A stretch of DNA of 64,000 bases from UBA7330 sp043554545 (GCA_043554545.1 CP121337.1:806001-870000); one strand, 5' to 3'. Shown: positions 45,097 to 53,707, counted from the stretch's first letter. Translations and numbers: made by a program. The notes: generated from the sequence alone by a model not told the origin.

Positions 45097-46071
45097 ATGT
45101 CTGATAAATCGATTTCTTCTTTTATTGAAAAGCACTTCCTGCACTTCAACGCAGCTGCTCTTGTAGATGCTGCCAAAGGATATGTGACACACTTGAATCA
45201 AGATAAAAAAATGCTTGTCTCTCTTGCTGGCGCAATGAGTACAGGGGAGCTTGGTATTTCGTTTGCCGAAATGATTAGGCAAGATAAACTGCATATTATT
45301 TCGTGTACAGGTGCCAATCTAGAGGAAGATATCATGAATCTTGTAGCTCACTCGCATTATAAAAGGATCCCTAATTACAGAGACCTTACGCCAGCAGATG
45401 AAGGAGCGCTTCTTGAAAAGGGATTAAATAGAGTTACTGACACATGTATACCTGAGGAGGAAGCTTTTAGGAGAATTCAAGAACATATTTTCAGGATTTG
45501 GAAAGAAGCTGAGGAAAAAGGAGAAAGGTATTTTCCTCATGAGTTTATGTATAAACTCCTGAAAGGAGGAGCGCTTGATAAATATTTTGAAATAGATCCT
45601 AAAAACAGCTGGATGTTGGCGGCAATGGAAAAAAACCTTCCCATTATCGTTCCAGGGTGGGAAGATTCGACCATGGGTAATATTTTTGCAAGCTACTGCA
45701 TGAAAGGGGAGTTGAAACCTAGTACAATGAAATCCGGCATTGAGTATATGACCTTCCTTGCAGATTGGTATACCCAAAACGCGGGAGATCAAGGCATTGG
45801 GTTTTTTCAGATAGGTGGGGGTATTGCCGGAGATTTTCCGATTTGCGTGGTACCCATGCTTTATCAGGATCTTGAACTAGAAAACACACCCTTCTGGAGT
45901 TATTTCTGTCAGATATCTGATTCGACTACTAGTTATGGATCTTATAGCGGTGCTGTGCCTAACGAGAAAATTACCTGGGGAAAATTGGCTGTTGATACAC
46001 CAACGTTTATCGTTGAGTCTGACGCTACAATTGTGGCTCCTTTGATATTCGCCTATGTGCTGGGGTGGTAG
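45097..46071 (+). CDS. Deoxyhypusine-synthase-like protein lacking the catalytic lysine
   Basis: A 324-residue member of the deoxyhypusine synthase family (PF01916), with the NAD-binding blocks S-L-A-G-A-M-S-T-G-E-L-G, S-C-T-G-A-N-L-E-E-D and, later, G-S-Y-S-G-A-V-P-N-E-K-I-T-W-G-K. In true deoxyhypusine synthase the block G-G-G-V-A-K carries the lysine that holds the aminobutyl intermediate. Here it reads G-G-G-I-A-G245-D, so the lysine is a glycine. Bacteria also lack the usual eIF5A substrate. The protein is full-length and the fold motifs are clean, so it is not a pseudogene; a changed reaction on polyamine-like substrates is likely but unproven. Confidence 0.85.
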   Translation: MSDKSISSFIEKHFLHFNAAALVDAAKGYVTHLNQDKKMLVSLAGAMSTGELGISFAEMIRQDKLHIISCTGANLEEDIMNLVAHSHYKRIPNYRDLTPADEGALLEKGLNRVTDTCIPEEEAFRRIQEHIFRIWKEAEEKGERYFPHEFMYKLLKGGALDKYFEIDPKNSWMLAAMEKNLPIIVPGWEDSTMGNIFASYCMKGELKPSTMKSGIEYMTFLADWYTQNAGDQGIGFFQIGGGIAGDFPICVVPMLYQDLELENTPFWSYFCQISDSTTSYGSYSGAVPNEKITWGKLAVDTPTFIVESDATIVAPLIFAYVLGW

Positions 46072-46653
46072 CTAGTTTTGTGTTTTGGGGTCTAGTTCAC
46101 CTCTCATGAATTGGTTGTATTCTTCACACGTGAGGTAGGATTCGCCTAAAGAATAAGGACAGGTTTTGTATATTCTATCAAAGGGGCCATTTTTAATAAT
46201 CACGCCAGTTCCATTACAAACAGGACAGATCATTTTTTGTAATCCGCCACAATTATAATCATCCCCCTGTAGCTCTTTTTGGATAGCTGCTGTTTGTGTT
46301 TTACTTATTTTGACATATTCTTCTTCTGCTAATTGCAGATACTTGATAGACATAGTGTAATATCTTCCTTGTGTACCCTTCAATTGAATGTATTTATTGA
46401 GCCAGTTAATGCTTTGTTTATACTTATTGACATGAAAGCTATTTCTCCCAAAATAATAAGCCATTTCAGACGGAAGCGATTCCATATTGTTCATCACAAA
46501 CAAAAATTCTTTTTGAGCTGCTTCATAGTCTCCTGCCTCCATCATGCTAACACCCTGATCCATTCTCCTTGTCAATTCACCATCAAGTACTGATTGACTG
46601 TACAGGCAGGTACTTAGTAACATTAAAACACATACTGATTGAAATCTATTCAT
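46072..46653 (-). CDS. Secreted TPR-like protein with a CxxCxGxG zinc-knuckle motif
   Basis: A 194-residue protein from the ATG at 46653 (M-N-R-F-Q-S), where a signal peptide (about 1-18, ending L-Y-S-Q) begins. The frame is open further upstream but that part overlaps the divergent gene and has no leader character. The middle has two TPR-like helical pairs (A-G-D-Y-E-A-A-Q-K-E-F, and A-Y-Y-F-G-R-N-S-F). The C-terminal third holds a single DnaJ-type C-P-V-C-N-G-T-G motif and two further cysteines, which may bind zinc or form disulfides. No family name recognised. Confidence 0.6.
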   Translation of the reverse strand: MNRFQSVCVLMLLSTCLYSQSVLDGELTRRMDQGVSMMEAGDYEAAQKEFLFVMNNMESLPSEMAYYFGRNSFHVNKYKQSINWLNKYIQLKGTQGRYYTMSIKYLQLAEEEYVKISKTQTAAIQKELQGDDYNCGGLQKMICPVCNGTGVIIKNGPFDRIYKTCPYSLGESYLTCEEYNQFMRGELDPKTQN

Positions 46654-46828
46654 TTGAATGTAAAGATGTGAAATAATCAGGTATTCTATAAAAGAGCCCC
46701 TATTCTTTCTAAGAGCATCTAAAATGATACCAAGTTTTCCATATCTATTACATTTGTGTTTGTTTATTAAAAACGGGAACAATAATTGCACATCCAAACG
46801 TTGAGTAAGCAAGATAAATATTATTAGT

Positions 46829-47203
46829 TTGTATCTAAAGGCACATCTTTTTCTTCTTTCATCTATTATATTAATTGGCATCTCATTCGGCCAATCAACC
46901 CGTGATGCTAAGCCCAAGGATCCACCACCACCTGCTTATCAAGCTAATAAGGTGGAGAAAAAGGGCTTTCTTGGGATATTCAAGAAGAAAAAGAAAAAAA
47001 CAGTATTCAATAAGTCCAGGGAGGAAGAGGTAACAGCGTTTAGGGCTCGACTAAAAGAAGTTTATAAAGAGAAGGCGAAGGAGGAAAAAATGGCACAAGA
47101 TCCTCAATATACTAATCCTAGATATTTCGGACACAAAAAGCCTCCAAAAAAGCGTCCCCCTGAAAAAATGAAATTCTGTAAGGAATGTGGACTTAAGCAC
47201 TGA
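46829..47203 (+). CDS. Secreted lysine-rich protein of unknown function, TTG start
   Basis: A 124-residue protein. The only available start codon is TTG at 46829: the frame is closed by a stop at 46802-46804 and no ATG or GTG follows within the signal peptide. The signal peptide covers about 1-22 (ending S-F-G-Q). Then come a Pro stretch (D-P-P-P-P), a run of lysines (about 52-57), a charged helix (about 65-92) and a C-terminal C-K-E-C. The CxxC could bind a metal. Strongly basic, so it may bind a surface polymer or nucleic acid. It ends 7 bases before the acylphosphatase start. Confidence 0.5.
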   Translation: MYLKAHLFLLSSIILIGISFGQSTRDAKPKDPPPPAYQANKVEKKGFLGIFKKKKKKTVFNKSREEEVTAFRARLKEVYKEKAKEEKMAQDPQYTNPRYFGHKKPPKKRPPEKMKFCKECGLKH

Positions 47204-47210
47204 GCATCCA

Positions 47211-47483
47211 ATGAAGGTTGCGAAAAATATTCTATGTAAAGGAAGGGTTCAAGGTGTTTTCTTTCGGGCTTCTACCAAAGAGCATGCAATATCCCTGGGA
47301 TTATGTGGATGGGTTAAAAATCTTTTAGATGGATCAGTTTTAGCTCATGCAGAGGGAGCAGAAGTCAATGTAAATAAATTGGTTGATTGGTGTAGGATTG
47401 GTTCAGCAAATGCGATAGTAGATTCAGTAATCGTTAATGAAGCAGAGGTGAATTATTATATAAGTTTTGAAATTATCCATTAG
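47211..47483 (+). CDS. acyP: Acylphosphatase
   Basis: About 90 residues from the ATG at 47211 (an in-frame GTG at 47187 overlaps the previous gene). It hydrolyses acyl phosphates such as 1,3-bisphosphoglycerate and acetyl or carbamoyl phosphate. The active-site loop G-R-V-Q-G-V-F-F-R carries the phosphate-binding Arg, and G-W-V-K-N carries the catalytic Asn. Length and fold are canonical (ferredoxin-like). Its end overlaps the convergent gene by 11 bases. Confidence 0.93.
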   Translation: MKVAKNILCKGRVQGVFFRASTKEHAISLGLCGWVKNLLDGSVLAHAEGAEVNVNKLVDWCRIGSANAIVDSVIVNEAEVNYYISFEIIH

Positions 47484-47976
47484 CATAGCTGATGATCTTA
47501 TTTCGACTAAACTTCACCACAAACTGGTTCAATACGAGACGTCGAATACTGTAAAAATGAAATTTATAATTAGCATCTTGTTGAAGAACACAAGCCTTGA
47601 GAATTCCCCTGTAAACTTCAGGGTTATCAGATAGTTGGTCAATCCATTCACTAAATTTCTCAGACCAATTCTCTGCATATACTTCGTAATGACTTCTACC
47701 ATCCCAGATAAACTCTAGCTGGTTATCTCCAATGGTAAAACGATAGATAACAGAAAGTAATTCGTAGAACTCCTTCAAAAAAGTGGTGTCATATTCTTTG
47801 GTATCCTGTATTCTAAGGATGAAGTCGTCAATTAGCCCCATTGGGTTTTCTGCGAAAACATATTTTTCCTTAGCTACTTCTACCCATTGATCAAGCAAGC
47901 GAGGTTCCACAAAAGCTTGAGCTGCTCTTAAAATTTGATTTTTGTCCTGGTCGAAATACTTATCCTGATAATCCAT
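47473..47976 (-). CDS. Protein of unknown function
   Basis: A 167-residue, mostly helical, acidic and aromatic-rich cytoplasmic protein that I do not recognise. It contains no signal peptide, membrane helix or obvious catalytic motif. Notable is the W-D-G-R-S-H-Y-E-V-Y-A-E-N-W segment in the middle and a basic C-terminal third (R-R-L-V-L-N-Q-F-V-V-K-F-S-R). The start ATG at 47976 follows directly on the T-run of a hairpin terminator (47977-48003), so any transcript initiated before this hairpin would normally end at the start codon. Its own promoter must lie within or near the hairpin, or expression depends on read-through. Confidence 0.55.
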   Translation of the reverse strand: MDYQDKYFDQDKNQILRAAQAFVEPRLLDQWVEVAKEKYVFAENPMGLIDDFILRIQDTKEYDTTFLKEFYELLSVIYRFTIGDNQLEFIWDGRSHYEVYAENWSEKFSEWIDQLSDNPEVYRGILKACVLQQDANYKFHFYSIRRLVLNQFVVKFSRNKIISYANG

Positions 47977-48003
47977 AAAAAAAGGGAATAGTAAACTATT
48001 CCC
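47977..48003 (-). terminator. Rho-independent terminator abutting the next start codon
   Basis: On the minus strand GGGAATAGT (48003-47995) and ACTATTCCC (47992-47984) form a perfect stem with a two-base loop, then TTTTTTT (47983-47977). It ends the lipoprotein gene 48035-48502, and the ATG of the next gene begins at the very next base. Confidence 0.8.
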
Positions 48004-48034
48004 TGCAAATTTATTAAAAATCCTTTATTAGCGT

Positions 48035-48502
48035 TTAACTCTTTTCGAAAGTAAAAGACCAGTTTCCATCAAATCCGGCAATTCGACTTGAACCTGTTAT
48101 GGTAAATGTGACAATCAGTTGAGTTGCAGAAACTGCTTGAACATTTAGTGTAACTCCATCATTTCTAATTACCTCAGAAATAGAACTTCCAAAAGTCCAT
48201 GAAGTTTCTAAAGGCCATACGTCACTCGCTCCATTATCCGACGGCACATTTGAAACAGCTATTGTTCCACCATCCACATTTCCCGATAGGACAGCAGTGA
48301 GGCCGTTCCATTCAGGCCTTACGGTTGTGCCTAACTCGGCACCATCAGTAGCAAGTGCCCAGGAACCTACAAGTTTTGCAACTTGCTCTTCCTGAGGAGT
48401 AGGACCATCATCTCCACCGTCCCCATCACTTTTATTACAACTAATAAATACAATAAGAGATATGAACACTAAGGCAGTTAGTAAATCAGTGACTCTTTTC
48501 AT
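48035..48502 (-). CDS. Lipoprotein, lipocalin-like
   Basis: About 155 residues from the ATG at 48502; the frame is open upstream but the lipoprotein signal (M-K-R-V-T-D..., ending F-I-S-C22) begins here. After lipidation a Gly/Asp/Pro linker leads into a domain starting L-V-G-S-W-A-L. This G-x-W opening is typical of bacterial lipocalin-like lipoproteins. The strands S-W-T-F-G-S-S and G-N-W-S-F-T-F-E near the end fit a small beta barrel or sandwich. It is probably an outer-membrane-anchored protein of unknown role, with a strong terminator behind it. Confidence 0.65.
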   Translation of the reverse strand: MKRVTDLLTALVFISLIVFISCNKSDGDGGDDGPTPQEEQVAKLVGSWALATDGAELGTTVRPEWNGLTAVLSGNVDGGTIAVSNVPSDNGASDVWPLETSWTFGSSISEVIRNDGVTLNVQAVSATQLIVTFTITGSSRIAGFDGNWSFTFEKS

Positions 48503-48623
48503 AATTTGTGTATACGTTAATTTATATACAATCAAAAGTATTCTTTTTTTAAGGATTATCAAACCCTATGATCATTTATTGTGGATGTGTATAGATAACG
48601 GTTAGGTCCGTGTATTGGTGAAA

Positions 48624-49235
48624 CTACTTTTTATACTTTTCAATGTCGATCACTTGTTCACAAAAAGTATATTCTTTCAGCTGATTTGAAGCGATAACGA
48701 TAGACTGGGATTCCTTTTGCTCATGAATATTCTTTAAATACCAATCTATGCCTTTAATATCCAGATTAGTTGTTGGCTCATCAAGAAAAATAATTTCTGA
48801 TTCAAAGTAAAAGGCAAGACTCAACTTTAATCGCTGTATCATCCCTGAGGATAGTTCTATTAATGGTTTATTAATAGCCATAGAAAGCTGAGCTAACTCA
48901 GCAATTTCGTCTGCTGAATAATTTGACTTTTTGAAGTTTTTATGAAATGAAATCATTTCATGGACAGTGAATTCATTAATGATTTGAACGTAAGGTGCCA
49001 CCAAACTAAAGTTCAATTGTATATTTTCTTCATCATTCTTTGATTCAGTATGATAGCTGATTGTTCCTTCAGAGGGACTTAAATAATTACATAGAATTTT
49101 TAGCAAGGTGGACTTGCCGGCACCATTTGATCCAGTTATTGCAATTTTCGATCCGGTTGGGAATTCGCAGGAAAAGGACCTGAAGATCCACTCCCTGTTA
49201 TATTTTTTACCAAGTTGGTCGGTTATGATATTCAC
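48624..49235 (-). CDS. ABC transporter ATP-binding protein
   Basis: A single ABC ATPase domain of 203 residues. Walker A G-S-N-G-A-G-K-S-T (about 36-44), signature E-L-S-S-G-M-I-Q-R-L-K, Walker B I-I-F-L-D-E-P-T-T-N-L-D. The signature reads L-S-S-G-M rather than L-S-G-G-Q. No permease gene is adjacent, so its membrane partner must be elsewhere. It follows lpxA by 2 bases on the same strand, so it belongs to the lipid A operon. A role in envelope export is suggested by context but is not proven. Confidence 0.88.
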   Translation of the reverse strand: MNIITDQLGKKYNREWIFRSFSCEFPTGSKIAITGSNGAGKSTLLKILCNYLSPSEGTISYHTESKNDEENIQLNFSLVAPYVQIINEFTVHEMISFHKNFKKSNYSADEIAELAQLSMAINKPLIELSSGMIQRLKLSLAFYFESEIIFLDEPTTNLDIKGIDWYLKNIHEQKESQSIVIASNQLKEYTFCEQVIDIEKYKK

Positions 49236-49237
49236 GA

Positions 49238-50014
49238 TTAGTAGATACCTTTCATCACACCTCTTGGGCTGTTTTTAATGAAGCTGTGTATTTGGGTTTT
49301 GAATTTGCTTTCAGGTATTTCTGATGCTACCTGATCCAGCGCCCTACTAATATTTTGATTTTGAATGTAAATGATTCTATAAATGTCGTCTATAGATCGA
49401 ATATCATCTTCAGAAAACCCTCTTCTTTTCAGCCCTACAGTATTAATCCCAACAAAAGAGAGCGGTTCGCGAGCTCCTTTTACATATGGAGGCACGTTTT
49501 TACGTACGAGAGAAGCACCACCGATGAAGGAATGTTCGCCGATGACAACGAATTGCTGAACTGCCACGAGACCCTCAAGGATTGCATAGTCACCGATTTC
49601 AACATGTCCCGCAATAGAGACAGAATTTGCCAATACACAATGATCGCCAATGATCGTGTCATGCCCCAAATGGACATATGCCATAATTAGACAGTCTTTT
49701 CCTACACGGGTCACTAATTTGTCCTTTGTGCCGCGGTGAATCGATACAAACTCACGTATAGAAGTATTATCGCCAATTTCAACAGTGGTGTATTCGCCTT
49801 CAAATTTTAAGTCCTGAGGAACTGCAGAGATAACGGCTCCTGGAAAAATTTTACAATTCTTGCCAATCCTTGCCCCTGGAAATATGGTAACATTCGGACC
49901 TATCCAGGTATTGTCTCCAATCTCTACATCCTCATAAACGGTTGAGAAAGGTTCGATGATTACGTTTTCACCAATTTTGGCTTCCGGGTGGACGTTGTTT
50001 TGAGGTTTTGTCAT
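49238..50014 (-). CDS. lpxA: Acyl-ACP--UDP-N-acetylglucosamine O-acyltransferase
   Basis: A 258-residue left-handed beta-helix acyltransferase that performs the first step of lipid A synthesis, moving a 3-hydroxyacyl chain to UDP-GlcNAc. Hexapeptide repeats fill about 5-175 (for example I-G-D-N-T-W-I-G-P-N-V-T-I). The catalytic His is in H-L-G-H-D. A helical C-terminal domain follows, including G-I-N-T-V-G-L-K-R-R-G-F. Length matches the family. The start overlaps the end of lpxC-fabZ by four bases (translational coupling). Confidence 0.95.
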   Translation of the reverse strand: MTKPQNNVHPEAKIGENVIIEPFSTVYEDVEIGDNTWIGPNVTIFPGARIGKNCKIFPGAVISAVPQDLKFEGEYTTVEIGDNTSIREFVSIHRGTKDKLVTRVGKDCLIMAYVHLGHDTIIGDHCVLANSVSIAGHVEIGDYAILEGLVAVQQFVVIGEHSFIGGASLVRKNVPPYVKGAREPLSFVGINTVGLKRRGFSEDDIRSIDDIYRIIYIQNQNISRALDQVASEIPESKFKTQIHSFIKNSPRGVMKGIY

Positions 50015-51405
50015 AGGTCTTTTCGTACAATACTTGCGGTCATGATTCCTTCACAGGCAAGGTTATTTCCAACATATGCACTTCCTTTCATTTTCACAAA
50101 ACCCCTTCTGATAGGTTGTAGTAATTCACATCGGATAACTAATGTATCTCCCGGCAATACCATTTTCCTAAATTTAATATTTTCAAGACCGAGAAAATAA
50201 GTCCAATAATTTTCAGGATCAGGCACGCTATTCAGGACAAGTATACCTCCGATTTGAGCCATTGCCTCAACCTGTAAGACACCTGGCATCACCGGGTTAC
50301 CAGGGAAATGTCCTGCAAAAAAGGGCTCGTTGAATGTTACATTTTTAATGCCGGCAACTTGTTCATCATCCAGGTGAAATATCTTATCAATTAGCAAAAA
50401 TGGATATCTATGTGGCAGGATTTTGTGGATCTTGTTGATATCCAATACTGGAGGAAGCTTAGGGTCGTATTGAGGCACATTGTTTTGCTTGGTCTCAAGC
50501 ATGAGCTTCTTGATCTTTTTTGCAAAGGCCACATTGGCAGCATGCCCTGGTCGTGCAGCCAGAATCTGTGCCTTAATAGGTCTTCCTACGAGCGCTAAAT
50601 CACCAACGACATCCAATAATTTATGCCTGGCTGGTTCATTTTTATATCTAAGTTCTACGTTGTTGAGGATCCCTTCTTTACTGGCTTCAATTTTTGGTTT
50701 ACCCAAGAGATCTGCCAAATGGTCAAGTTCATTGGGCTTTATTTTCCTGTCCACAACCACAATAGCGTTACTGAGGTCACCCCCTTTGATCAAATTATGC
50801 TTATAAAGCTCTTCTACCTCATGAAGAAAGCAAAAGGTTCTTGCAGTAGAAATCTTCTCTTTAAAATCCTCAATGTTGTTTAGTAGCGCGTGTTGACTAC
50901 CTAAAACTGGCGAGTTGTAATCCACCATCACGGTGATCCGATAATCATCAAGTGGAAGTGCTGCAATTTCAACATCTCGGTCCTTGTCCTGATAGAAAAC
51001 ACTTTCCGGGATTTCAAAGAACAAACGTTGCGCGGCCTGTTCCTGTAGTCCAACTTCTTCAATGGCATCGATGAACATTCTGGAACTTCCATCCATGATA
51101 GGGGGTTCAGGTCCGTCCAATTGAATAAGCACATTGTCAATCTCTAAACCGACCAGGGCTGCAAGTGTGTGTTCAACTGTATTTACCCGTGCTCCGTTTT
51201 GCTCAATGGTTGTTCCTCTTGATAGGTCAACGACATTGTCCACATCTGCGTCAACAATGGGTTTGCCATCTAAATCTATTCTTTGGAATTTGATTCCATG
51301 ATTTGGCTTAGCTGGCGTGAAAGTCATATTCACATTAACACCAGTGTGCAGTCCAATACCCGAAACAGTAACAGGTGCTTTTATTGTGTGCTGATTAGAT
51401 TTCAT
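50011..51405 (-). CDS. lpxC-fabZ: Bifunctional LpxC deacetylase / FabZ dehydratase
   Basis: A 464-residue fusion known in Bacteroidota. The N-terminal LpxC part (about 1-305) removes the acetyl group from UDP-3-O-acyl-GlcNAc using zinc. It opens with Q-H-T-I-K-A-P-V-T-V-S-G-I-G-L-H-T-G and has the V-E-H-T-L-A-A-L zinc-ligand block and the H-K-L-L-D-V-V-G-D-L-A-L block. The C-terminal FabZ part (about 318-464) dehydrates 3-hydroxyacyl-ACP, with L-P-H-R-Y-P-F-L-L-I-D and G-H-F-P-G-N-P-V-M-P-G-V-L-Q-V-E-A-M-A-Q carrying the catalytic His and Glu. The fusion sits between lpxD (11-base overlap) and lpxA (4-base overlap). Confidence 0.96.
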   Translation of the reverse strand: MKSNQHTIKAPVTVSGIGLHTGVNVNMTFTPAKPNHGIKFQRIDLDGKPIVDADVDNVVDLSRGTTIEQNGARVNTVEHTLAALVGLEIDNVLIQLDGPEPPIMDGSSRMFIDAIEEVGLQEQAAQRLFFEIPESVFYQDKDRDVEIAALPLDDYRITVMVDYNSPVLGSQHALLNNIEDFKEKISTARTFCFLHEVEELYKHNLIKGGDLSNAIVVVDRKIKPNELDHLADLLGKPKIEASKEGILNNVELRYKNEPARHKLLDVVGDLALVGRPIKAQILAARPGHAANVAFAKKIKKLMLETKQNNVPQYDPKLPPVLDINKIHKILPHRYPFLLIDKIFHLDDEQVAGIKNVTFNEPFFAGHFPGNPVMPGVLQVEAMAQIGGILVLNSVPDPENYWTYFLGLENIKFRKMVLPGDTLVIRCELLQPIRRGFVKMKGSAYVGNNLACEGIMTASIVRKDL

Positions 51406-52453
51406 CCTTTTCCTTCGTGGGGGACAAATTTAGAATTTTTTGTTCAAGTTCCTGAATACGTTTCATGACCTCGGGGAGTTTTCTGAATACGATATATGAC
51501 CGCATGTAAGAGCCTTTTTCAAAGGCAGGAGCTCCAAACATGGTTTCACCAGCTGGTACATCCTTTGATATACCGGCTTTTGCCGCAATAATAACGCCGT
51601 CACCCACCTTGATGTGTCCTACTACGCCTACTTGCCCGGCAATAATTACTTGTTTTCCGATCTTTGTACTTCCGGAAATTCCTGTTTGTGCAGCAACAAC
51701 AGTATTGTTTCCAATCTCTACATTATGGGCTATCATCACCATGTTATCTAGCTTGACACCCTTTTTGATAATCGTGGACTCAAATGTTGCACAATCAATG
51801 GTGGTATTGGCTCCGATATCTACATGATCTTCAAGGATAACATTGCCTAATTGTGGAATCTTCTTGTAGCTACCATCTTTTTGGGGAGCAAATCCAAAGC
51901 CATCTGAACCGATAATGGTTCCAGCATGTATGGTGCAGTAATTTCCTATTTTAGTTCCTGCATAGATTTTCACACCCGGGTGAAGAATACAATTATCACC
52001 AATGGTCGTATTGTCTCCGATGAATACCTGTGGATGTATCTTCACATTATTTCCGATGAATACATTTTTACCAATATAACTGAAAGCACCTATATACGCT
52101 TTTTCCCCATACTTACTTTGGTCCCCAATAAAAACAGGCTCTTCAATTCCCTCTTTTTGAAAGCTGGTAAGTTTTTCATACTCTTCAAGTAGTGCGGTAA
52201 AGCTTAGGTATGGGTCATCTACTTTAATTAGCGTAGTGTTAAAATCTTTCGTAGGCTTAAAGTTTTTAGAGACAATGACAGCTGAGGCATTTGTTTCGTA
52301 AACAAAGTGTTCGTATTTGGGATTTGAAAGAAATGAAATAGATCCAGGTGAGGCATCATCAATTCCACTTATTTTGTGCACTTTTTGCTGGCCGTCACCG
52401 ACAAGCTCTCCATTGATTAATGCTGATATCTGTTCTACTGTAAATTCCATCAA
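51395..52453 (-). CDS. lpxD: UDP-3-O-acylglucosamine N-acyltransferase
   Basis: A 352-residue third enzyme of lipid A synthesis. An N-terminal uridine-binding domain (E-Q-I-S-A-L-I-N-G-E-L-V-G-D-G) is followed by hexapeptide repeats from about 105 to 320, including I-G-D-N-C-I-L-H-P-G-V and I-G-S-D-G-F-G-F-A. The catalytic His is in M-I-A-H-N-V-E-I-G-N-N. A short C-terminal helix ends the protein. Two Met codons begin it and the first is kept. It is coupled to the downstream lpxC-fabZ by overlap. Confidence 0.95.
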   Translation of the reverse strand: MMEFTVEQISALINGELVGDGQQKVHKISGIDDASPGSISFLSNPKYEHFVYETNASAVIVSKNFKPTKDFNTTLIKVDDPYLSFTALLEEYEKLTSFQKEGIEEPVFIGDQSKYGEKAYIGAFSYIGKNVFIGNNVKIHPQVFIGDNTTIGDNCILHPGVKIYAGTKIGNYCTIHAGTIIGSDGFGFAPQKDGSYKKIPQLGNVILEDHVDIGANTTIDCATFESTIIKKGVKLDNMVMIAHNVEIGNNTVVAAQTGISGSTKIGKQVIIAGQVGVVGHIKVGDGVIIAAKAGISKDVPAGETMFGAPAFEKGSYMRSYIVFRKLPEVMKRIQELEQKILNLSPTKEKDEI

Positions 52454-52477
52454 ATAATTCCTCTGGCTTTTGAAGCC

Positions 52478-53707
52478 TCACAAAGATATGTTTTTGGGAT
52501 AGCTTAGGTAATGTTTTTTAACGATTTTACTAATGGCTTTGATATTAGGAAGATCTGCGGCATTGGCAACGTCAATAACCTCACCGGATTTTGTTAAGAT
52601 ATTAATAGAACTGTCTTTTGCGACATAAGCCGAATTACTTACGCTTCCCTTTTGCACAAAGTATTTAACATGCTTTTCGTCCATTCCGGTCTTTTCTATA
52701 AGGTTTTTACTTATCGTATCCAGTTGTTCCTTCTGAATTTTCTCATTGGAAAAATCAATCTTAAAAAGCTTTCTCCTAAGCAGGCCCTGGCTCAATTTTT
52801 TTAAGACATAGTCATCATGCTGCGCCCAGAATTTGATCGACCCCCAGATGTCAGTATCATCTAACATGCCAAATACATCAAGTAGTTCATTGTCCTGCTG
52901 GAAATCATGAGCAGTGATGTCCTGTTCAAGGAAAATTTTCAAAGCAGGCGTTGCAGGAACTTCAGTGCCTGATTGGGTGAGCCGTTTAGCCCTTTTCATT
53001 AGCGATATAAGCATGGATTCCGCACTCACAGAAGCTTTATGGAGATAGACCTGCCAATACATGAGTCGTCTGGCATTAAGAAAGTTTTCAATGCTGTAGA
53101 TTCCCTTTTCCTCCACCACAAGATTATCTTCTACCACATTAAGCATTTTGATAATTCGCTCAGAACCGATGGTCCCTTCCAAAACGCCAGTAAAGAAACA
53201 GTCTCTTCTGAGGTAGTCTAATCGGTCGGCATCCAGCTGGCTTGAAACCAATTGATGAAGAAATTTTCGGTGGTATTTTCCAGTGAATATTTGAATGGCC
53301 AATGATAGCTTGCCACCGAACTCATCATTTAATTTTTCAAAAATCCATAGTGAGATTTGCTCGTGGTTCACATTTTTGAATAAGCTAAATTCAAGTGTAT
53401 GCGAAAATGGTCCGTGACCGACATCATGGAGTAAAATAGCCATTTGAGCAGCCTCGTATTCAGCCTCAAAAATCATGACCCCTTTACTTCGAAGCGTGTC
53501 AAGTGCTTTAGTCATTAGGTGCATGGCTCCCAGTGCATGATGAAATCGAGTATGTAGCGCTCCAGGGTAGACAAAATCCGTCAGACCAAGTTGTTTAATC
53601 CTTCTAAGTCGTTGAAAGTAAGGATGCTCAATTATGTTATAAATATTCCTGCCAGGGATTGTGATAAATCCATAAACAGGGTCATTTAAGATTTTCTTTT
53701 CGTTCAA
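52478..53707 (-). CDS. HD-domain phosphohydrolase
   Basis: A 409-residue HD-superfamily protein related to dGTP triphosphohydrolases. The HD motif lies in A-I-L-L-H-D-V-G-H-G-P-F-S-H, with the first His in R-F-H-H-A-L-G-A. Start is a TTG at 53707; it gives the family's usual M-N-x-K-K-I-x-N-D-P-V-Y-G-F-I opening, and no better start exists because an upstream ATG is in another frame. It is the first gene of the minus-strand lpx operon, 24 bases before lpxD, an arrangement I believe recurs in Bacteroidota. Its substrate is unknown. Divergent from porX. Confidence 0.88.
   Translation of the reverse strand: MNEKKILNDPVYGFITIPGRNIYNIIEHPYFQRLRRIKQLGLTDFVYPGALHTRFHHALGAMHLMTKALDTLRSKGVMIFEAEYEAAQMAILLHDVGHGPFSHTLEFSLFKNVNHEQISLWIFEKLNDEFGGKLSLAIQIFTGKYHRKFLHQLVSSQLDADRLDYLRRDCFFTGVLEGTIGSERIIKMLNVVEDNLVVEEKGIYSIENFLNARRLMYWQVYLHKASVSAESMLISLMKRAKRLTQSGTEVPATPALKIFLEQDITAHDFQQDNELLDVFGMLDDTDIWGSIKFWAQHDDYVLKKLSQGLLRRKLFKIDFSNEKIQKEQLDTISKNLIEKTGMDEKHVKYFVQKGSVSNSAYVAKDSSINILTKSGEVIDVANAADLPNIKAISKIVKKHYLSYPKNISL

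Noticed and set aside
46654..46917. N-terminal extension of the TPR-like gene up to 46917
   Set aside because: The signal peptide begins at the ATG at 46653, and the extension overlaps the divergent lysine-rich gene and has no family character.
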